Assembly (NCBI GenBank): GCA_963575745.1
Contig: CAUYUJ010015685.1
Span: 254,205-318,204, forward strand
DNA length: 64,000 bases
DNA from: Prorocentrum cordatum
Lineage: Eukaryota; Sar; Dinophyceae; Prorocentrales; Prorocentraceae
Direction: 5' to 3'
The position numbers and the translations under genes are program-made. The notes beneath the pieces are model-generated. The model worked only from the letters and a program-made list of their open reading frames with translations, made no database searches and was not told where the DNA came from. Below are positions 12,053-23,520 of the stretch, in pieces. Each line of letters opens with the position of its first letter. Position 1 is the stretch's first letter.

Positions 12053-13300
12053 ACGAGTACTCATTATTCATCATTCACTACGCACTACTGGCTACTCGCT
12101 ATTCGCTACTCACTTCTCACTCACTACCCCCTACTCACTACTCACGATTCACTATTCACTATCCACTACTCACTACCCACCACCCACTACTCGCTACTCA
12201 CTTCTCCCTACTCACCACTCCCTCCTCGCTACCCACTACTCACTCCTCACTACCCACTACTCAATAGTCGCTACTCTCTAAGCACTACTCACTACTCACT
12301 AATCACTAACCACTAACCACTACTCATTACCCACTACCCACTAATCCACTACTCACTACTCACTACTTATTGCCCACAAATCACTACTCACGACCCACTA
12401 CTCGCTACTCCCTACACAATACTGACTACACAGTATTCAGTATTCACTATTCGCTACTCCCATACTCGCTACTCAGTACTCACTACCCACTCCTCGCTAC
12501 TCACTGCTCACTACTCCCTACTCACTAGTCACTACATAGTCTTTAGTCACTAGTCACACCTGACTAGTCACTAGTCATTACCCACTACCCACTTCTCACT
12601 AATCGCTATTCACAACCCATTATTCGCTGCCCACATCTTACTACTCACTGCTCACTACTCCGCACTCCCTATTCACTACTCACTACTCGCTACTCCCTAC
12701 TCGTTACTCACTAATCACTCCCCATTACTCACTACTGACTACTCTCTACTCACTACTCACTACTCGCTACGCCCTACTCGCTCCTCACTACTCACTACTC
12801 GCTACTCCTTACTCGCTACTCACTACTCACTACCCACTACTCTCCATTCATCACTACTTTCTACTCATTACTTACTACTCACTACTCACTACTCACTACT
12901 CACTACTCGCTGCTTACTACTCACTACTCACCACTCAGTACTCACTACTCACTGCGCACTACGCACTACCCACTACTCACTACTCACTAATCACTACTCG
13001 CCACCCACTTTTCACTAGCCATTACTCACTACCCACTACTCAATTCTTCCTACTCCCCGATCAGGACTCACTACTCGCTACTCGCTACTCACTACTCACT
13101 ACTCACTATTCGCCACTTACTACTCACTTAGTAGTACACACTACTTACTATTCACTACTCACTACGCCCCACTCCCTACTCCCTACTCCCTACTCGCCAC
13201 TCACTACCCACTACTCATTACCCAGTACTCACTATTCACTACGCATTAACGCACTATTCACTACTCACCACTCCCTACTCCCAACTCCGTACTCCCTACA
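12053..13300. repeat. CACTACT heptamer array, about 1.2 kb
   Basis: More than 150 imperfect units of CACTACT (with CGCTACT, CCCTACT, CACTATT, CACTAAT variants), mostly at 7-bp spacing with 8-bp insertions. The units cross all frames; there is no coding capacity. Confidence 0.97.
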
Positions 13301-13440
13301 CACCTTCTCCAGCGCAGAAAGGAGAAGCGAGAGAGGCCCCCCCTCCCCGGCTCCCTTTCCGGCGCAAAGGAGGGGAGAGGGGGTTCTGGACCCCCCCCTT
13401 TTAGTGTATTCAGGGAGATCCACTGGCGCCCTTTCACTAT
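13301..13440. other. spacer with purine/pyrimidine tracts
   Basis: CCCCCCCTCC and GGGGAGAGGGGG tracts and a CCCCCCCC run. Nothing recognised. Confidence 0.3.
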
Positions 13441-13860
13441 TTGACCCAGCAGCACGTGGGCTCCAAGCGAGGCGAGGAGTGGCAGTCTTTGTGGGCGACG
13501 GCCACCGCGCTGGACTTCGCGCCCGGGGAGTGCAAGGACCACATCAGCCTCTACGCGAAGTTGAATGCCGACGACCATGTGGAGGTCGGCCTGCGCCACC
13601 TCCCTGCCTACGCGTGCGAGAGCCGCGCGCGCGACAGCGCGGGAGCGGCTCGCCTTCGCGCGGTGGTGGCGCCAGGCTCCGCGGTGGACATCGCGCCGAA
13701 CTGGCTTATCTCGAAGGCCACGACGCAGTCGAAGACGGAGCGCCAGAGGGAGGAGTGCATCGGCGCGGAACGCAGGAGGCGCCAGAAGGGCGGCCCGAAG
13801 GGCCCGAAGGGCGGCCAGCCCAAGGTGGGAAGTCCCCCCAATGGCCGGGGCGGGTGCTGA
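13441..13860 (+). pseudogene. coding-like ORF fragment, unknown family
   Basis: A 139-codon frame open from an upstream stop and ending TGA at 13858-13860, without a convincing ATG at its start. Composition is balanced (GEEWQSLWATATALDFAPG..., later WLISKATTQSKTERQ), followed by a basic Gly/Lys tail (RRRRQKGGPKGPKGGQPK) that could bind nucleic acid. G/C is strongly preferred at third positions. It may be an exon or a decayed mobile-element ORF. I do not recognise it. Confidence 0.3.
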
Positions 13861-15300
13861 CTGTCACGTCGTGAATGAGGCGGCGCGGGCCACGGCGCCT
13901 GGGCCGCCGCCAAGCTGCGCGGGCCAGGCCGCATGCGATCGAGACGTGCAGTCGGGGGGCCCAGAGCTTCGCGGCGCGGGCCATCGCCGACAACCTCGGC
14001 CCCGTCTGCCCGGACCAGTGGGGCGACACTTTGGTGGGGTGCAAGAGTGCATGCGAATCTTTTCTCGCGCCGTCCAAGTTTCCTAGCCTCCTGGCGGCAA
14101 TGGAATTGCTTGTCCTTCGAGTGAAAGGCGAGCTGAAGTGGGCGCGGGCTCTCTCGCGAGGCTGGGGGGGGGGGGGGGGGGTCGCGAGTGACCAGGCGCG
14201 CCGCGACTCTGGGGAAGGCGCCCGGCAGGCGGCTGAGCATCTACATGGCATCGGCAGGTCCACGCGAGGCTCAGCTTAGGCTTGGGTCTGCAGGGCCACG
14301 TTGGGCTTGGGCCGTCCGAGATGCTTGGCCTGCGCCCGCGACGCAAATCTTTCCCTCGCCACCTTGCTATCGACGGGCAATTTGATCCAATGGCAATGGC
14401 CTCGAGCGCGTTTCGCTACGAAAGCGCAGCTGGCTCGGGTGGCCGTGCTACCAGGGCGCCGCGCCGATGTCGCCGAAGCGCTTTAGAGTTGTGTGCAGCA
14501 GGCCCCTCACGATCAGCATCTTCTTCTTGCAGTGCCACGCGACGCCGCGCTCTGCTCGAGACAGTCGAAGCGGCGCTAGGCCGTATTGTGGGCTGGGGCC
14601 CGCGCAGCCCGCGCGCCGGCTGGGTTGCCGACTCCCGCGCCGCGGGCATCCGCGAGGGCGGCTGCTGGGTGAGCGATTCTCGCGATCTACGTCGACGCGC
14701 AGTCGGCCGTCGCGGCGCTGACAGACCCGCTCGCAGCGGTGCGCGGGAAGCAGCTGCGCTGGGCGGCGGACGGCTGCGACAGCGCGCGCGGCTTGAGCTC
14801 CCGCGAGCCCCGCGCTGCTAAGCGCGGCGCCGCAGGAGGGCGGCGCGTTCGCGGGCGGCGTCTTCGCGCCGCCCGCCTCCGCGAGATGCTTGACGCCACC
14901 TTCGGCGAAGAGCTCCAGCGCGGCGACGCCCGCCCCGGGGGCGCCGAGGTCGCCGGGCGCCCTGTCGACTTCGCTGGCCTCGAAGACGCCGGCAGGCGCG
15001 TTGCCGCCGTCGCCCTGGTTGGTGGCGGGCGCGCTTTTTGTTGTTGGCGTGGCGGCGCCTTCGCCGCGCAGCGCGCCGCCCGGCGGGATGCTGAATTCGC
15101 TCGCCGCCAGCGCGGGGGCACCGGTGGCGCCGCTGGCGCCCGCGCCGCAGCCGCCTGCGCCGAAGCGGCCTTGGGCCGCGCCTGGTGGCTGTCGCCGGGG
15201 GCCGCGCTGCTGCTGGCGCTGTGGATCAATCAGCCCGCCGACGCCGGCCAAGAGCGTCGGGGCCGTCGCCAGCCTCGTGTCGAGTCGGGCCTGTCCCCCT
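13861..15300. other. GC-rich region with competing open frames, no assignable gene
   Basis: Several overlapping frames on both strands are open because GC is very high. One plus-strand reading near 15180-15230 (WLSPGAALLLALWI) looks like a membrane segment, resembling in style the ORF at 8627. A G18 run lies at about 14164. The region may contain decayed coding DNA, but I cannot choose a frame. Confidence 0.4.
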
Positions 15301-16060
15301 ACAGGGGGACTTTTGACGAAATATATGAAGTGCCCCCCAAATCGTCAAACACATATGACATAGTACAAACATGGCCTTATTGGGGTATGTGTTTGAACCT
15401 TTCTTGGGGTATGTTTGGGATATTTTCTAGTTTTCGCAGAAAATCCCTTTGTAGGGGGACGCGCCCGACATGGGCCTCGTGTCTTCACCTGGGCAGCCTC
15501 CGGCGTCGCTGTTCTGGTGACGGATGTCGCCGCGGAGGTGGGCCGCGGTTTTTTGTCGGCCCTGGATGGGGCCTTGGGGAGGAGGCGTCGGTCTCTTCAA
15601 CGCTGCGGTGAATGCGTCAGGGGGCCGCTACATCATGCTGCGCGGCTTCTCCAAGTCCGCTCAGGTCTCGGCGATGCGAGATGCTCTGCTCCAGTTCCCC
15701 GTGGAACGGGCCGCCGGGATCTGGGGGGCACTCGATCAGGTCGGTCCCGCTTTACTTACTACCGCGAAGTCAGATCAGATGTTTGTGGCGATTCGCCGCT
15801 TTGAACTCTTTGGGTATGAGGTCGCGCTACTTACGTCGTACTCCGTGGGCGTCATATTCACATGGTCGGATCTTCACTTCACGCCAGTATGGGCGAATCC
15901 GATTTGGGGATGGTTCGGGGCCGACTCGCACGCGCAGCTCGAACGCATTTCAGAATGCGCAGATGCGGCTGTGTACATGGATAGGCTGCGCGTGCCCCAG
16001 CGCATCGCACATTCCTCCCGAAGTCTAGCCGCCCTTCTCGTATAGATGCTGGATGCAAGT
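15301..16060. other. unassigned; possible ORF fragment 15524-16045 (+)
   Basis: A 173-codon plus-strand frame has moderate coding character (RYIMLRGFSKSAQVSAMRDA..., GIWGALDQVGPALLTTAKSD) but no recognisable family and no support for its ends. The 15300-15430 part has lower GC and looks non-coding. Confidence 0.3.
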
Positions 16061-16207
16061 GAAATATTAGCTTCGGTTCGCTCGCTTGGCTGGCGGAGAC
16101 GGACCGCGATGGACCATGTTCCTGAGCTGCAGAAATATGTTCGCGAGTAGATGGGATACCAGTGGGGTGTCCGATGCGTGCCATCACGGGAACCTTGTTC
16201 GGACCAC

Positions 16208-16440
16208 AGTGCATGCGTATCCTTTTCAGTTATTTGTGCTGTGCTGGCCTCTCGCTCGTGCGCCAGATGCTGCAATCAAGATTCGGATCGTGTGGTCACG
16301 CGCCCTGTCGCTGAAAAGTTCCACCGTCTCGATCGCCACCCTGTCCATCCTGCGTCCGACGGCGTCAATCAACGGGCTTCGCGCCCTTTCGCGCGTCTGG
16401 CCGCCGTCTTGGGTGAGTGGACGGGAACAGGTGCAACACG
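16208..16440 (+). repeat. ~225-bp direct duplication, left copy
   Basis: GTGCTGTGCTGGCCTCTCGC, GCAATCAAGATTCGGATCG, GCTGAAAAGTTCCACC and CACCCTGTCCATCCTG recur in the same order 441 bp downstream (16649-16870). The copies differ by scattered substitutions, so the duplication is not recent. Confidence 0.9.
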
Positions 16441-16446
16441 TTTGAG

Positions 16447-16525
16447 CCACATGATTGGGTAATGCGGGCGCTGAATGTCACTCAGTGCGAAGTGAGAGCA
16501 GATCTCCCCTCGCGGTTTCTCCTGC
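16447..16525. repeat. short dispersed repeat, copy 2
   Basis: Partner of 8478-8550: GATTGGGTAATGCGGGCGC...GCGAAGTGAGAGCAGATCTCC. It ends in a C17-type run at about 16526-16543. Confidence 0.6.
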
Positions 16526-16648
16526 CCCCCCCCCCCCCCCCCCGTATGCACTAATGATTCAGTCTTTCGGTGGGTTAGTGGAGTGCCTGGTTGCGCATTC
16601 TCCCCTTCCCTGGGCGCTTTTGAGCCACTCTGGGGACTCTTCTGGGAC

Positions 16649-16870
16649 CAGAGTGTCTGCGTATCCTGTCAGTTCTTTGTGCTGTGCTGGCCTCTCGCCC
16701 GTGCGCCAGATGCCGCAATCAAGATTCGGATCGCGTGGCCACGCATCCTGCCGCTGAAAAGTTCCACCCTCTCGAGCGCCACCCTGTCCATCCTGTGTCC
16801 GACGTCGTCAATCACTGGGCTCTTCCCTTCACATGTTTGGCCTTCTTAGGTGGGTGGACGGGAACATATG
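16649..16870 (+). repeat. ~225-bp direct duplication, right copy
   Basis: Second copy of 16208-16440 with the same internal order. It runs up to GGTGGACGGGAACA, which also closes the left copy. Confidence 0.9.
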
Positions 16871-16904
16871 CCAGTTCTGCTTAAGGCGTTGGGACTTCAT
16901 GTTG

Positions 16905-17095
16905 TTGATGATGATGATGATGCTGATTGTGATGATGATGATGATCATGACGATGCTGATGATGATGATGCGGATGTTAATGATGGTGATGATGGTGATG
17001 ACGATTATGTTCACGCTGATGATGCTGGCGCGTGTGATGGTATTGCTGATGATGGCCTGGATGGCGATGCTTTTGATGGTGATGATTGTGGTCGA
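16905..17095. repeat. (GAT)n microsatellite, imperfect
   Basis: GATGATGATGCT-type triplets with variants. Open frames are poly-Met/Asp artefacts. Confidence 0.9.
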
Positions 17096-17097
17096 GC

Positions 17098-17369
17098 TTT
17101 TGTTCCCCACATCCTAAGTGGGGTTCTTGTTCCTCACATCCTAAATGGGGTTTTTGTTTTCTCTGCACACCCTCCGCGCAGGATCTCTCCTCCTCCTCCT
17201 CCTCCTCCCTCTCCTCTGCTCCTCTTTGCTTCCTCCTCCGCATCATCATCACCATCACCATCACTCCCCACTCATCATCACCATCAGCATCACCATCACC
17301 ATCACCATCGCACGATCACTCACCATCATCGGCATCGAACGATCATCATCATCATCACTACTCGCTGAC
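17098..17369 (+). repeat. leader of satellite block 1
   Basis: A 28-bp doublet (TTCCCCACATCCTAAGTGGGG / TTCCTCACATCCTAAATGGGG) is followed by TTCTCTGCACACCCTCCGCG, a TCC tract, a CATCATCACCATCACC tract, CGATCACTCACCATCATCGG and a (CAT)n run. From TTCTCTGC onward the same 210-bp succession precedes satellite block 2 at 20050-20277. Confidence 0.85.
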
Positions 17370-19640
17370 TTGAGGCCTGAATATGGAGGAAGTATCAGGC
17401 GGGGGCCTCGTCTGTGAGGGAATTGCGAGGAAGTCTCAGGCGGGGGCCCCCTCCCCATGGGGCCCGCACTTCATGTTCGAATCCGAGCGGGTCATCCGCA
17501 ACGTGTAACTGTCGTCACTGTTGGGCTCTTGAGACCTGAATATGGAGGAAGGTTCGAGCGGTGGCCTCGTCTGTGAGTGAATTGTGAGGAAGTCTCAGGC
17601 GGGGGCCCCCTTCCTATGGGGCCAACACTTCATGTCCGAATCCGAGCGGGTCTTCCGCAAAGTGTAAGTGTTGTCACTTTCGGGTTCTTGAGGCTTGAAT
17701 ATGGAGGAAGTATCAGGCGGGAGCATCGTCTGTGAGTGAATTGCGAGGAAGTCTCAGGCGGGAGCCCCCTCCCGATGGGGCCCGCGCTTCATGTTTGAAT
17801 CCGAGCGGATCATCCGCAGTGTGCAGTTGTCGTCACTTTTGGGTTCTTGAGACTTGAATATGGAGGAAGTCTCGAGCGGGGGCTTCGTCTGTGAGTGAAT
17901 TGCGAGGAAGTCTCAGGCGGGGGCCCCCTCCCTATGGGGCCCGCGCTTCATGTTCGAATCCGAGCGGGTCATCCGCAACGTGCAACTGTCGTCACTTCTG
18001 GGCTTTTGAAGCTTGACTATGGAGGAAGGAAGTATCAGGCGGGGGCCTCGTCTGTGAGGGAATTGCGAGGAAGTCTCAGGCGGGAGCCCCCTCCCTATGG
18101 GGCCCGCACTTCATGTTCGAATCCGAGCGGGTCGTCCGCAACGTGTAACTATCGTCACTTTTGGGCTCTTGAGGCCTGAATATGGAGGAAGAATCAGGCG
18201 GGGGCCTCGTCTGTGAGTGGATTGTGAGGAAGTCTCAGGCGGGGGCCCCCTCCCTATGGGGCCCGCGCTTCAGTTTTGAATCCGAACGGGTCATCCGCAA
18301 CGTGCAACTGTCGTCACTTTTGTGTTCTTGAGACCTGAATATGGAGGAAGTCTAGAACGGGAGCCTCGTCTGTGAGTGAATTGTGAGGAAGTCTCAGGCG
18401 GGGGCTCCCTCCCTATGGGGCCCGCGCTTCATGCTCGAATCCGAGCGGGTCATCGACAAAGTGTAACTGTCGTCACTTTTGGGCTCTTGAGGCCTGAATA
18501 TGCAGGAAGAATCAGGCGGGGGCCTCGTCTGTGAGTGAATTGTGAGGAAGTTTCAGGCGGGAGCACCCTCCCTATGGGGCCCGCGCTTCATGTTCGAATC
18601 CGAGCGGGTCGTCCGCAACGTGCAACTGTCGTCACTTTTGTGCTCTTGAGGCTTGAATATGGAGGAAGTATGAGGCGGGAGCCTCGTCTGTGAGTGAATT
18701 GTGAGGAAATCTCAGGCGGGAGCTCCCTCCCTATGCGGCCCGCACTTCATGTTCGAATCCGAGCGGGTCATCCGCAACGTGCAACTGTCGTCACTTTTGG
18801 GCTCTTGAGGCTTGAATATGGAGGAAGTCTCGAGCGGGAGCCTCGTCTGTGAGTGAATTGCGAGGAAGTCTCAGGCGGGGGCCCCCTCCCTATGGGGCCA
18901 GCACTTCATGTCCGAATCCGAGCGGGTCATCCGCAAAGTGTAAGTGTTGTCACTTTCGGGTTCTCGAGGCTTGAATATGGAGGAAGTATCAGGCGGGAGC
19001 ATCGTCTGTGAGTGAACTGCGAGGAAGTCTCAGGCGGGAGCCCACTCCCTATGGGGCCCGCACTTCATGTTCGAATCCGAGCGGGTCATCCGCAACGTGC
19101 AACTGTCGTCACTCTTAGGTTCTGGAGACCTGAGTATGGAGGAAGTCTCGAGCGGGAGCCTCGTCTGTGAGTGAATTGCGAGGAAGTCTCAGGCGGGGGC
19201 CCCCTCCCTATGGGGCCCGCACTTCGTGTTCGAATCCGAGCGGGTCATCCGCAACGTGCAACTGTCGCCACGTTTGGGCTCTTGAGGCCTGAATATGGAG
19301 GACGTATCACGCGGGAGCCTCGTCTGTGAGTGAATTGTGAGGAAGTCTCAGGCGGGAACTCCCTCCCTATGGGGCCCGCGCTTCATGTTCGAATCCGAGC
19401 GGGTCGTCCGCAACGTGCAACTGTCGTCACTTTTGGGCTCTTGAGGCTTGAATATGGAGGAAGGATCGAGCGGGAGCCCCGTCTGTGAGTGAATTGTGAG
19501 GAAGTCTCAGACGGGAGCCCCCTCCCTATGGGGCCCGCACTTCATGTTCGAATCCGAGCGGGTCATCCGCAACGTGCAACTGTCGTCACGTTTGGGCTCT
19601 TGAGGCCTGAATATGGAGGAGGTCCTCGAGCGGGAGCCTA
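17370..19640 (+). repeat. 159-bp satellite, block 1 (about 14 units)
   Basis: Successive TTGAG(G/A)C(C/T)TGAATATGGAGG starts at 17370, 17529, 17688, 17847, 18006, 18169 and 18328 give a 159-bp period (one unit 4 bp longer). Each unit contains GGAAGTMTCAGGCGGGAGC twice, a GGGAGCCCCC...GGGGCCCG hairpin, the tRNA-like word GTTCGAATCC, GAGCGGGTCATCCGCAACGT and CACTTTTGGGCTCTTGAG. Units differ by a few substitutions. 159 is a multiple of 3, so frames can run through, but stop codons recur and no protein is implied. Confidence 0.98.
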
Positions 19641-20023
19641 CGGCCCAGCCCGAAGGTTTGTCCCGACGGCTTCGCGATCTAGCCGTCGGCAGACGCGCGC
19701 GCGCTGGCCGAGGCGGCGACGGCGCTGAGGAAAATTGATTTGCTTGCCCCGACGAGGGGGAAGGGGAGGTGCACATGGAGAAAAGGCAGGGGGATGAGGA
19801 GGGAAGGGGCATGGGGGAGGCCGGCGACGAGGAGGAGGTGGCGCGAGAGGAGGAGGAGGATGAGGAGGAGGAGGAGGAGGAGGAGGAGGAGGAGGAGGAG
19901 GAGGAGGAGAGGAAATATGAGGAGGAAGAGACATATAAGGGGGAAGAGAGGGCAGTGTAGGGGGCGAGAGGAGAGGGTGTCCGCCAGGGGGAGGAGGAAA
20001 GGGCAAAGGGTAAGCTAAACAGA
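19641..20023. other. spacer between satellite blocks, with (GAG)n
   Basis: Contains a GAG-triplet run at about 19845-19912 and purine-rich flanks. The left part (19641-19740) is GC-rich and unassigned. Confidence 0.6.
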
Positions 20024-20223
20024 TTCTCATGTGGGGTCCTACCGTCGGAGTAATTTTCTCTGCGCACCCTCCGTGCGGGATCTCTCCTCCTCCTCCTCCC
20101 TCTCCTCTGCTCCTCTTTGTTTCCTCCTCCGCATCATCATCACCATCACCATCGCTCCCCACTCATCATCATCATCATCACCATCACCATCGCGCGATCA
20201 CTCACCATCATCGGCATCGAACG

Positions 20224-20266
<43 letters not shown>

Positions 20267-20277
20267 CGACTCGCTGG
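20024..20277 (+). repeat. leader of satellite block 2
   Basis: TTCTCATGTGGGGTCCTACC and GTCGGAGTAATTTTC are followed by the same TCC / CAT-CAC tract / CGATCACTCACCATCATCGG / (CAT)n order as in 17158-17369. The first 45 bp recur at 22417-22460, just after block 2 ends, so they may mark block borders. Confidence 0.85.
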
Positions 20278-22320
20278 CTTGAGGCCTGAATATGGAGGAA
20301 GGATCAGGCGGGAGCCTCGTCTGTGAGTGAATTGTGAGGACGTCTCAGGCGGGAACCCCCTCCCTATGGGGCCCGCACTTCATGTTCGAATCCGAGCGGG
20401 TCGTCCGCAACGTGCAACTGTCGTCACTTTTGGGCTCTTGAGACCTGAATATGGAGGAAGTCTCGAGCGGGAACCTCGTCTGTGAGTGAATTTCGAGGAA
20501 GTCTCAGGCGGGAGCCCCCTCCCTATGGGGCCCGCATTTCATGTTCGAATCCGAGCGGGTCATCCGCAACGTGTAACTGTCGTCACTTTTGGGTTCTCGA
20601 GGCCTGAATATGGAGGAAGTATCAGGCGGGAGCCTCGTCTGTGAGTGAATTGTGAGGAAGTCTCAGGCGGGAGCCCCCTCCCTATGGGGCCCGCGCTTCA
20701 TGTTCGAATCCGAGCGGGTCATCCGCAACGTGCAACTGTCGTCACTTTTGGGCTCTTGAGACCTGAATATGGAGGAAGTCTCGAGCGGGAGCTTCGTCTG
20801 TGAGTGAATTGCGAGGAAGTCTCAGGCGGGAGCCCCCTCCCTATGGGGCCCGCGCTTCATGCTCGAATCCGAGCGGGTCATCCGCAACGTGCAGCTGTCG
20901 TCACTTTTGGGTTCGTGAGACCTGAATATGGAGGAAGTCTAGAACGGGAGCCTCGTCTGTGAGTGAATTGTGAGGAAGTCAGGCGGGAGCCCCCTCCCTA
21001 TGGGGCCCGCACTTCATGTTCGAATCCGAGCGGGTCATCCGCAACGTGCAACTGTCGTCACTTTTGGGCTCTTGAGACTTGAATATGGAGGAAGTCTCGA
21101 GCGGGAGCCTCGTTTGTGAGTGAATGGCGAGGAAGTCTCAGGCGGGAGCCCCTTCCCTATGGGGCCCGCACTTCATGTTCGAATCCGAGCGGGTCATCCG
21201 CAACGTGTAACTGTCGTCACTTTTGGGCTCTTGAGGCCTGACTATGGAGGAAGTATCAGGCGGGAGCCTCGTCTGTGAGTGAATTGTGGGGAAGTCTCAG
21301 GCGGGAGCCCTCTACCTATGGGGCCCGCGCTTCATGTTCGAATCCGAGCGGGTCATCCGCAACGTGCAACTGTCGTCACTTTTGGGCTCTTGAGACTTGA
21401 ATATGGAGGAAATATAGAGCGGGAGCCTCGTCTGTGAGTGAATTGTGGGAAAGTCTCAGGCGGGAGCCCCCTCCCTATGGGGCCCGCGCTTCATGTTCGA
21501 ATCCGAGCGGGTCATCCGCAACGTGCAACTGTCGTCACTTTTGGGCTCTTGAGCCTGAATATGGAGGAAGTCTCGGGAGTCGTCAGTGAGTGAATTGTGA
21601 GGAAGTCTCAGGCGGGAGGCCTGCCCTATCCCGAGCGGGAGCCTCGTCTTCAGTCTCAGGCGGGAGCCCCCTCCCTATGGGGCCCGCACTTCATCCGAGC
21701 GGGTCATCCGCAACGTGCAACTGTCGTCACTTTTGGGCTCTTGAGACCTGAATATGGAGGAAGTCTCGAGCGGGAGCCTCGTCTGTGAGTGGATTGCGAG
21801 GAAGTCTCAGGCGGGAGCCCCCTCCCTATGGGGCCAGCACTTCATGTTTGAATCCGAACGGGTCATCCGCAACGTGTAACTGTCGTCACTTTTGGGTTCT
21901 CGAGGCCTGAATATGGAGGACGTATCAGGCGGGAGCCTCGTTTGTGAGTGAATTGTGGGGAAGTCTCAGGCGGGAGCCCCCTTCTTATGGGGCCCGCATT
22001 TCATTTTTGAATCCGAGCGGGTCATCCGCAACGTGCAACTGTCGTCACTTTTGGGCTCTTGAGACCTGAGTATGGAGGAAGTCTCAAGCGGGAGCCTCGT
22101 CTGTGAGTGAATTGCGAGGAAGTCTCAGGCGAGAGCCCCCTCCCTATGGGGCCAGCACTTCATGTTTGAATCCGAGCGGGTCATCCGCAACGTGTAACTG
22201 TCGTCACTTTTGGGCTCCTGAGGCCTGAATATGGGAGAAGTATCAGGCGGGAGCCTCGTTTGTGAGTGAATGGCGAGGAAGTCTCAGGCGGGAACCCCCT
22301 CCCTATGGGGCCCGCAGATC
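20278..22320 (+). repeat. 159-bp satellite, block 2 (about 13 units)
   Basis: Same unit as block 1. One unit near 21570-21700 is rearranged: the middle is partly deleted and a GCGGGAGCCTCGTCTTCAGT segment is duplicated. The block stops within a unit at about 22320, after GGGGCCCGCAG. Confidence 0.97.
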
Positions 22321-22525
22321 ATGTTAGTTCGTTTCGAAATATACGCAGAAGACACAAGCCAGGACGCCTCACCAACCACCAGGACGACCTTGAGGGCTTT
22401 TCCCAGATTCGCCCAGAGGATTCTCATGTGGAGTCCTTCCGTCGGAGTAATTTTTGATGATGATGACAATGCTGCTGATGATGCTGCTGCTGATGATGCT
22501 GTTGTTGATGATGATCCGCCGGCCC
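22321..22525. repeat. border sequence and (GAT/GCT)n
   Basis: TTCTCATGTGGAGTCCTTCC and GTCGGAGTAATTTTTGATG repeat the border sequence at 20024. A short GATGCT array follows. Confidence 0.7.
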
Positions 22526-22739
22526 CGTTGCCGGGCCACCAGGCTGCGAGGGTCAATATTGTCGATTCTTTTCAAGTTGCAGCTTCCAGTTTCCATTGTT
22601 ACAGTCCTGCCTTCTGCGTCCTTGCTATCAAGTGTTGTTGTGCGCGCGAGGGGTGGGAATCCCAAGCGGGATTTTGTACCACGCCTTGGGAGGGTTTTCG
22701 GGATTCCCTGGGGCGCGTGGGACATGCAAACATACATGC

Positions 22740-23090
22740 TACTCGCGTTCCCGAGGCCATACCCCCCAGCAAATTACACCATACTCGCCCCCCGAGGCCA
22801 TACACCCTTTTATATTAAGCGATGCTCGCTTCCCCGAAGCCATACTCCTATGTAGTGACACAATATCTGCGTCCCCGAAGCAATCCACCCTTGTAAATTA
22901 TACAGTATTCCCGCCCCCGAAACCATACCCACCCGTAATGTATGGAATCTTCGCGTTCCCGAGGCTATACACCTTTTGTAAGTTACGCGACAGTCGCGTA
23001 TCCGAATCCACAAACCACACACCACCATAAATTACGCAATGTTTGCGTCCCCGAGGCTCTACAACTTCGTATACATGATATGCCACTTAC
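22740..23090. repeat. ~41-50-bp degenerate tandem repeat, 8 units
   Basis: GCGTYCCCGAGGCCATACACC-like starts occur near 22745, 22786, 22829, 22870, 22910, 22954, 22995 and 23045, each followed by an AT-rich TAAATTAYRC.AT stretch. There is no constant frame and no gene. Confidence 0.85.
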
Positions 23091-23204
23091 CAATTGCCGG
23101 AGCATGATATTCCGATATTGTTTCACGACGGCGCCGAGAAAATACAGCACAGCTCGGGCGTACCCCATTATGATTGAAAGGGGCCGGCGGCAGGGGGCGA
23201 AGTC

Positions 23205-23410
23205 CTTACGGATAATGATGTTGATATTGATGATGTTGATGATGTTGGTGATGGTGATGCTGATGATGATGTTGCTGATGATGCTGATGATGATGGTGAT
23301 GATTATGATGATGATGATGCTGATGATGATGATGCTGATGCTGATGCTGATGCTGATTCTGATGCTGATGCTGATGCTGATGCTGATGCTGATGCTGCTG
23401 ATGATGATGC

Positions 23411-23463
<53 letters not shown>

Positions 23464-23520
23464 GCGACGACGATGACGATTATGACGGTGATGATGATGA
23501 GGAGGAGGAAGAGGAGGAGG
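23205..23520. repeat. (GAT/GCT)n microsatellite
   Basis: GATGATGCT-type triplets with a pure (TGATGC)n hexamer section at about 23333-23400 and (GAT)n to 23465, then GAGGAG triplets. Confidence 0.95.

Noticed and set aside
17370-22320. Dinoflagellate spliced-leader similarity of CACTTTTGGGCTCTTGAG
   Set aside because: It differs from the conserved CATTTTGGCTCAAG end at several bases, lacks the CCGTAGCC start and a GT donor; superficial.
17370-22320. CRISPR-like array
   Set aside because: Repeats are 159-bp contiguous units without unique spacers, in a eukaryotic context.
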